DNA of 64,000 nucleotides from contig NZ_FQTT01000014.1 in assembly GCF_900098745.1 (NCBI RefSeq), forward strand, positions 1 to 64,000, given 5' to 3'. The position numbers and the translations under genes are program-made. Numbering within the stretch: position 1 is the stretch's first letter; each line of letters starts with the position of its first letter. The notes beneath the pieces are model-generated. The model was not told the DNA's origin. It worked only from the letters and a program-made list of their open reading frames with translations, and searched no databases. Shown piece by piece: positions 61,704 through 64,000 of the stretch. This DNA is from Actinomyces glycerinitolerans (lineage in GTDB: Bacteria > Actinomycetota > Actinomycetes > Actinomycetales > Actinomycetaceae).

Positions 61704-62026
61704 GGGCACTCCAATCGGGATGGGTAGTGTTAAGTCCGCTTGACGTGGAGAGTCTGCTCGACCGCAAGCGCTGGTGTCAAGGTCGCTTGCTGGAGCGCTC
61801 GCTGTCCCCACCGCCGTGAGGGGCGAAGCGCCGGGCACCGCGTACGCCGGTGCGTCAAGAACATCCCTCTGCGCCAGACGCACACGCCTTCCTCTCGAAT
61901 ACACGAGTTTTAGAGGTTTGCACGTGCGCAGCGCCCGCAAAGCTCTAAAACTCGTGAGCCTGACGCAAACGCGTGTTCATGGCGGCGGACTGCGGGTTTT
62001 CGCCCGCTTCCCGCTATCGTTGGCGT
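61704..62026. promoter_or_regulatory. Divergent promoter region between the ABC exporter and smc
   Basis: A 323-bp gap. It holds a perfect 14-bp inverted repeat, CACGAGTTTTAGAG at 61902-61915 and its complement at 61943-61956, with a 27-nt centre in AT-richer surroundings. TATCGT at 62015-62020 sits 6 nt before the smc GTG, a leaderless layout. Confidence 0.55.
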
Positions 62027-64000
62027 GTGCACCTCAAGACGTTGACGATGAAGGGATTCAAGTCCTTCGCCTCGTCGACCACCCTGCGCCTGGAGCCGGG
62101 CATCACCGCCGTGGTCGGCCCCAACGGCTCGGGCAAGTCCAACGTGGTGGACGCCCTGACCTGGGTCATGGGGGAGCAGGGCGCAAAGAACCTGCGCGGC
62201 GGTTCCATGGCCGATGTCATCTTCGCCGGCGCCGGCTCCCGCCCCGCGCTCGGCCGCGCCGAGGTCTCCCTGACGATCGACAACACCGACGGCGCCCTGC
62301 CCATCGACTACAGCGAGGTGACCATCACCCGCACCCTGTTCCGTGGCGGCGGCAGCGAGTACCAGATCAACGGCAACACCTGCCGCCTGCTGGACGTCCA
62401 GGAACTCCTGTCCGACACGGGCATGGGCCGGCAGATGCACGTGGTGGTCGGTCAGGGACAGCTCGACGCGGTGCTCACCGCCACCCCGGAGGAGCGGCGC
62501 GGCTTCATCGAGGAGGCCGCCGGCGTTCTCAAGCACCGGCGCCGCAAGGAGCGGGCGCTGCGCAAACTCGACTCCATGGCAGCCGACCTGACCCGGCTCA
62601 CCGACCTTACCGCCGAACTGCATCGACAGCTCGGCCCCCTCGCCCGGCAGGCCGCCGTCGCCCGCCGCGCCCACGTCATCCAGGCGGAGGTCCGCGACGC
62701 CACCGCCCGGCTGCTGGCCGACGACGTCGTGCAGGTCCAGTCGTTGTTGGACGCCGGCCAGGAGGATCGGGCCCGCCTGGACCGCCGCCGCGCCGGCATT
62801 GAGGAGTCCGAGCGAGTCGCCCGCGTCCGGCTGGAAGAACTTACCGCCGTCGAGGCCACCTCCGGGCAGCGGCTGGCCCGCGCCACCGCCACCTGGGAGG
62901 AGCTGACGGGCGCCGCCCAATCCCTGGCCGCCCTGGCCGACGTCGCCGCGGAGCGCGTGCGCGGGCTGGCCGCCGCGCCGGGCCCCGCCGTCGGCACCGA
63001 CCCGGAGGAACTGGAGCGCCGGGCCCAGGAGGCCGCCGCCGAGGAGACGGAACTGGCCGCCGCCATTGAGGCCGCCCGTACCGCGCTGACGGACGCCACC
63101 GCCGAACGCGTCGACGCCGAGGCCGCCGCCGCCACCGCCGAGCAGGCGCTCGCGGCGCTGCAGACCCGGCGCGCCGAGCATCGCGAGCTGCTGGCCCGCG
63201 CTGGGGGCCGCGTCGCTTCGGCCCGCTCCCGCCACGAGGCCGCCCGCGCCGCCGTCGAGCAGGCCCGGGCATCTCTGGCAGCCGCGGAGGGGCGCGACGC
63301 CGCCGCCCTCCGGGCCCTGGAGGAGGCCACGTCCGCCGACGCGGACCGCCCCGAAGCATCGGCCGACGCCGACCGGCCCGACACCGCGGCCGGCGAGCAG
63401 GCCCGTGCCGCCGCCGCCCACGCGGCGGCCACCGCCGCGCTGAACGCCGTCCGCGACGTCGTCGCCACCGCCACCGACACCCGTCGTGAGGCGGCCGCCG
63501 AGTTGGCCACCTGGACCGCCCGCCGTGACGCCCTCGCACTGTCCCTGCGCGCTCAGGATGCCACCGCCGACCTGACCGACGCCGGCCTGCCCGGCATACT
63601 CGGCCCGCTCGCCGGCGCGGTCACGGTAGCCGCCGGCTGGGAAGAGGCCCTGGCCGGCCTGCTAGGCGAGCTGGCCGGAGCCGCGGTCGTCGCCGACACC
63701 GACGCCGCCGTCGCCGCCCTCGCCCACGCCCGCAGCGAAGACGGCGGCGGGTTGCGGCTGATCATTTCCGGTCCCGACGCCGACGGCGCGGCAGACCCGC
63801 CCGCTGCCGAACCCGCGGTCCCGGAAGCTGCCCCCGCCGGTGCTCGGCCGGCCGCCGCGCTCGTCACCGCCGAATCCGCCGCGCTGACCCGCACCCTCAA
63901 CGCGTTGCTGGCCGACGCCTGGGTGGTACCCGACCTGGAGACAGCCCAGGCCCTGCGCGCCGCCGAACCCGGCGCCGTGGTCGCCACCCGCGACGGCGAC
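62027..64000 (+). CDS. smc: Chromosome segregation ATPase SMC (N-terminal part, runs off the right edge)
   Basis: 658 codons visible, no stop. The GTG start ([17 protein letters not shown]) has a TATCGT box 6 nt before it and no Shine-Dalgarno. Walker A is [16 protein letters not shown]; the rest of the head has [17 protein letters not shown]. From about residue 170 a long Ala/Glu/Arg coiled coil runs, and the hinge begins near [18 protein letters not shown] (about 522). The hinge region carries an unusual Ala/Pro-rich insertion ([17 protein letters not shown]). It condenses and organises DNA with ScpAB. Confidence 0.96.
   Translation, partial: MHLKTLTMKGFKSFASSTTLRLEPGITAVVGPNGSGKSNVVDALTWVMGEQGAKNLRGGSMADVIFAGAGSRPALGRAEVSLTIDNTDGALPIDYSEVTITRTLFRGGGSEYQINGNTCRLLDVQELLSDTGMGRQMHVVVGQGQLDAVLTATPEERRGFIEEAAGVLKHRRRKERALRKLDSMAADLTRLTDLTAELHRQLGPLARQAAVARRAHVIQAEVRDATARLLADDVVQVQSLLDAGQEDRARLDRRRAGIEESERVARVRLEELTAVEATSGQRLARATATWEELTGAAQSLAALADVAAERVRGLAAAPGPAVGTDPEELERRAQEAAAEETELAAAIEAARTALTDATAERVDAEAAAATAEQALAALQTRRAEHRELLARAGGRVASARSRHEAARAAVEQARASLAAAEGRDAAALRALEEATSADADRPEASADADRPDTAAGEQARAAAAHAAATAALNAVRDVVATATDTRREAAAELATWTARRDALALSLRAQDATADLTDAGLPGILGPLAGAVTVAAGWEEALAGLLGELAGAAVVADTDAAVAALAHARSEDGGGLRLIISGPDADGAADPPAAEPAVPEAAPAGARPAAALVTAESAALTRTLNALLADAWVVPDLETAQALRAAEPGAVVATRDGD

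Noticed and set aside
61902-61956. GTTTTAGAG/CTCTAAAAC resembling the start of a type II CRISPR repeat
   Set aside because: Only one inverted pair, no spaced array, and no cas genes in the window; better explained as an inverted repeat in a promoter region.
1-64000. tRNA or rRNA genes
   Set aside because: Scanned by eye for T-arm and anticodon-arm patterns; nothing held up as a cloverleaf. A tRNAscan-type run would settle it.

Overview
The window is high-GC actinobacterial chromosome, most like an Actinomyces-type organism (Actinomycetaceae). This placement is inferred from very high GC, GTG starts, repeated leaderless start architecture (TANNNT box 6-7 nt before the start codon), a T-box before ileS, a mycobacterial-type ferredoxin sulfite reductase and FadD15-like synthetases. 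No rRNA or tRNA gene was seen.

Layout. 1-3.4 kb: C-terminal part of an IS1634-like transposase and two tandem membrane-anchored beta-propeller-like paralogs. 3.4-9.9 kb: three consecutive long-chain acyl-CoA synthetases plus the remnant of a fourth, cut off at a 28-bp-stem palindrome. 10-12.9 kb: valS. 13-26.3 kb: polysaccharide locus A (Wzz-like protein, sugar aminotransferase, UDP-sugar 4,6-dehydratase, flippase, Wzy-like polymerase, GT4, a fused double ATP-grasp ligase and an initiating sugar transferase). 26.4-31 kb: proC, a repeat-filled gap with a MITE-like element, an SDR, a small anchored protein and an MFS exporter. 31-38.8 kb: sulfate assimilation and siroheme operon on the minus strand (sir, cysH, cysD, cysN, cobA, TauE/SafE, CbiX), preceded by a 29-codon leaderless ORF ending Cys-Cys-Gln-Ala-Cys. 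39-44.5 kb: decayed IS110 element, T-box, ileS and an MBL-fold hydrolase. 44.5-54.5 kb: polysaccharide locus B (sugar transferase, GT2, GT4, EpsG-like polymerase, acetyltransferase, pyruvyltransferase, flippase, TupA-like ATP-grasp and a Wzz/BY-kinase-like fusion with an altered Walker A). 54.9-64 kb: aldo/keto reductase, HAD phosphatase, folC with a long acidic N-terminal extension, ndk, an ABC exporter and the start of smc.

How genes work together. Loci A and B each hold most of a Wzx/Wzy route: initiating transferase, glycosyltransferases, flippase, polymerase and chain-length protein. Each also has an ATP-grasp ligase, which suggests amino-acid or peptide decoration of the glycans. The cys operon takes sulfate through APS to sulfide and supplies two of the three siroheme enzymes needed by its sulfite reductase. 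Its promoter-proximal Cys-rich ORF looks like a cysteine-sensing attenuator.

Gaps between genes are unusually rich in short repeat families (long palindromes, a 23-bp tandem unit, an inverted pair of about 175-bp elements 35 kb apart, 26- and 35-bp direct repeats and a 333-bp MITE-like element). These are the least explained part of the window.
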